This document shows, piece after piece, positions 63,431-64,000 of a DNA stretch of 64,000 nucleotides. The first letter of the stretch is position 1. Every line of letters begins with the position of its first letter. The translations under genes were made by a program, and so were the position numbers. The notes beneath the pieces were generated by a model. It ran no database searches. It saw only the letters and a list, made by a program, of their open reading frames with translations, and was not told the DNA's origin. Source of the stretch: Salvelinus alpinus (taxonomy: Eukaryota; Chordata; Actinopteri; Salmoniformes; Salmonidae); NCBI RefSeq assembly GCF_045679555.1, contig NC_092115.1, forward strand, positions 36,650,728 through 36,714,727, read 5' to 3'.

Positions 63431-64000
63431 CCAGTGTAACAGGGTTATATTGGTGATTCCCCTTGCCACTTTATTGTTAAACCAATGGGTTTTTGGTTTT
63501 GTCTTGCCTTCACCTACTCAACATGGCATCTTATTGGCTGGTTTGCATAGCTTGCTTACGAGGGAGGATGTTTCAGTTAGAATCGTCCCAGTGAACAAGC
63601 ACCAAACCTGCGGTAAGTTGTTGGTTGCAAAGCACTGTACGTCAAAAGTGATTTTTATACTCCCAAGTGATGATTTAAATGTGCAATCTATATCAATTTG
63701 TTTGTAAATGTTATTCGAACATCACACATAAGATGCAGCGTTTTTTGGTGAATATTTGTTGTGCATTTTGTTGTAGAGAATTCCAGCTAATACTAGCTAG
63801 CAACTTACTGTGTCTGGTGGGGGGGGTTATATATTTTGTACAGTGCGTGAGTGCAGAGTTGGATGGTGAGCCGTGCATTGCATGACGTGCAATTTTGTGC
63901 TGTTTCTATCAGGTACATTGTTCAAATTATTATATTGTATATTGTAATTGTTGTATTATTTTGGTAACTACATTGCCCAGTGAACAAGCCCCAAACCAGC
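63431..64000. other. Unannotated end of window with a direct repeat
   Basis: Contains CCAGTGAACAAGC(A/C)CCAAACC at about 63588 and again at 63979-63999, about 390 bases apart. No gene recognised, and no NCSTN 5' exon. Confidence 0.4.

Overview
This is animal nuclear DNA, almost certainly from a salmonid fish (salmon, trout or char). The reasons are vertebrate genes with GT/AG introns, several salmonid-type Tc1 families (one with the residue numbering of the Sleeping Beauty lineage), fish L1 and Rex/L2-type LINEs, and the usual salmonid interspersed repeats. Most of the 64 kb is mobile DNA; only three host protein-coding genes can be supported, all on the minus strand.

Host genes, read 5' to 3' on the minus strand: NCSTN (nicastrin, the gamma-secretase subunit; 15 exons at 61573-53671, signal-peptide end outside the window), VANGL2 (planar cell polarity; complete 7-exon coding sequence at 8756-5598, 526 aa, ending in a PDZ ligand), and a nectin/PVR-family immunoglobulin receptor (V, C1 and C2 ectodomain exons at 2830-1636; membrane and tail exons not in the window). 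NCSTN and VANGL2 are neighbours in mammals and nectin-4 lies in the same human chromosome band, so this is conserved synteny. Here about 45 kb of nested transposons separates the NCSTN stop from the VANGL2 start.

Layout. 1-5.6 kb: Tc1 copy, GT microsatellite, nectin exons, VANGL2 3' side. 5.6-8.8 kb: VANGL2 exons. 8.8-16.8 kb: SINE-like repeats, L1 scrap, broken Tc1, a nearly perfect 158-bp fold-back, a CpG-rich patch near 14.3-14.7 kb (possible VANGL2 promoter), and MITEs. 16.8-20 kb: decayed Rex/L2-type LINE. 21.2-24.9 kb: multi-exon integrase-derived pseudogene (minus strand), cut by a solo LTR exactly at a splice acceptor and by a salmonid 1-kb repeat. 25.6-27.4 kb: internally deleted Ty3/gypsy element. 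29.4-40.9 kb: Tc1 ends, unrecognised overlapping minus-strand ORFs, a salmonid repeat carrying a full Tc1 with a 340-aa transposase ORF, and a minus-strand LTR with a tRNA-Arg-like primer site. 41.1-48.6 kb: a 7.46-kb LTR element with nearly identical LTRs, a tRNA-Leu primer site and no coding capacity, inserted in a Sleeping-Beauty-type Tc1. 49-52.4 kb: L1 tail, Tc1 relic with tandem tRNA-related repeats, LINE scrap. 53.7-61.6 kb: NCSTN with transposons in its introns. 61.6-64 kb: LINE interrupted by the 1-kb repeat.

The strongest candidates for something under-described are the non-coding LTR element (41117-48574), the spliced integrase-derived gene (21.2-24.9 kb) and the unrecognised overlapping ORFs near 30-31 kb. 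All exon boundaries were set by eye from splice signals and phase; no searches were run.
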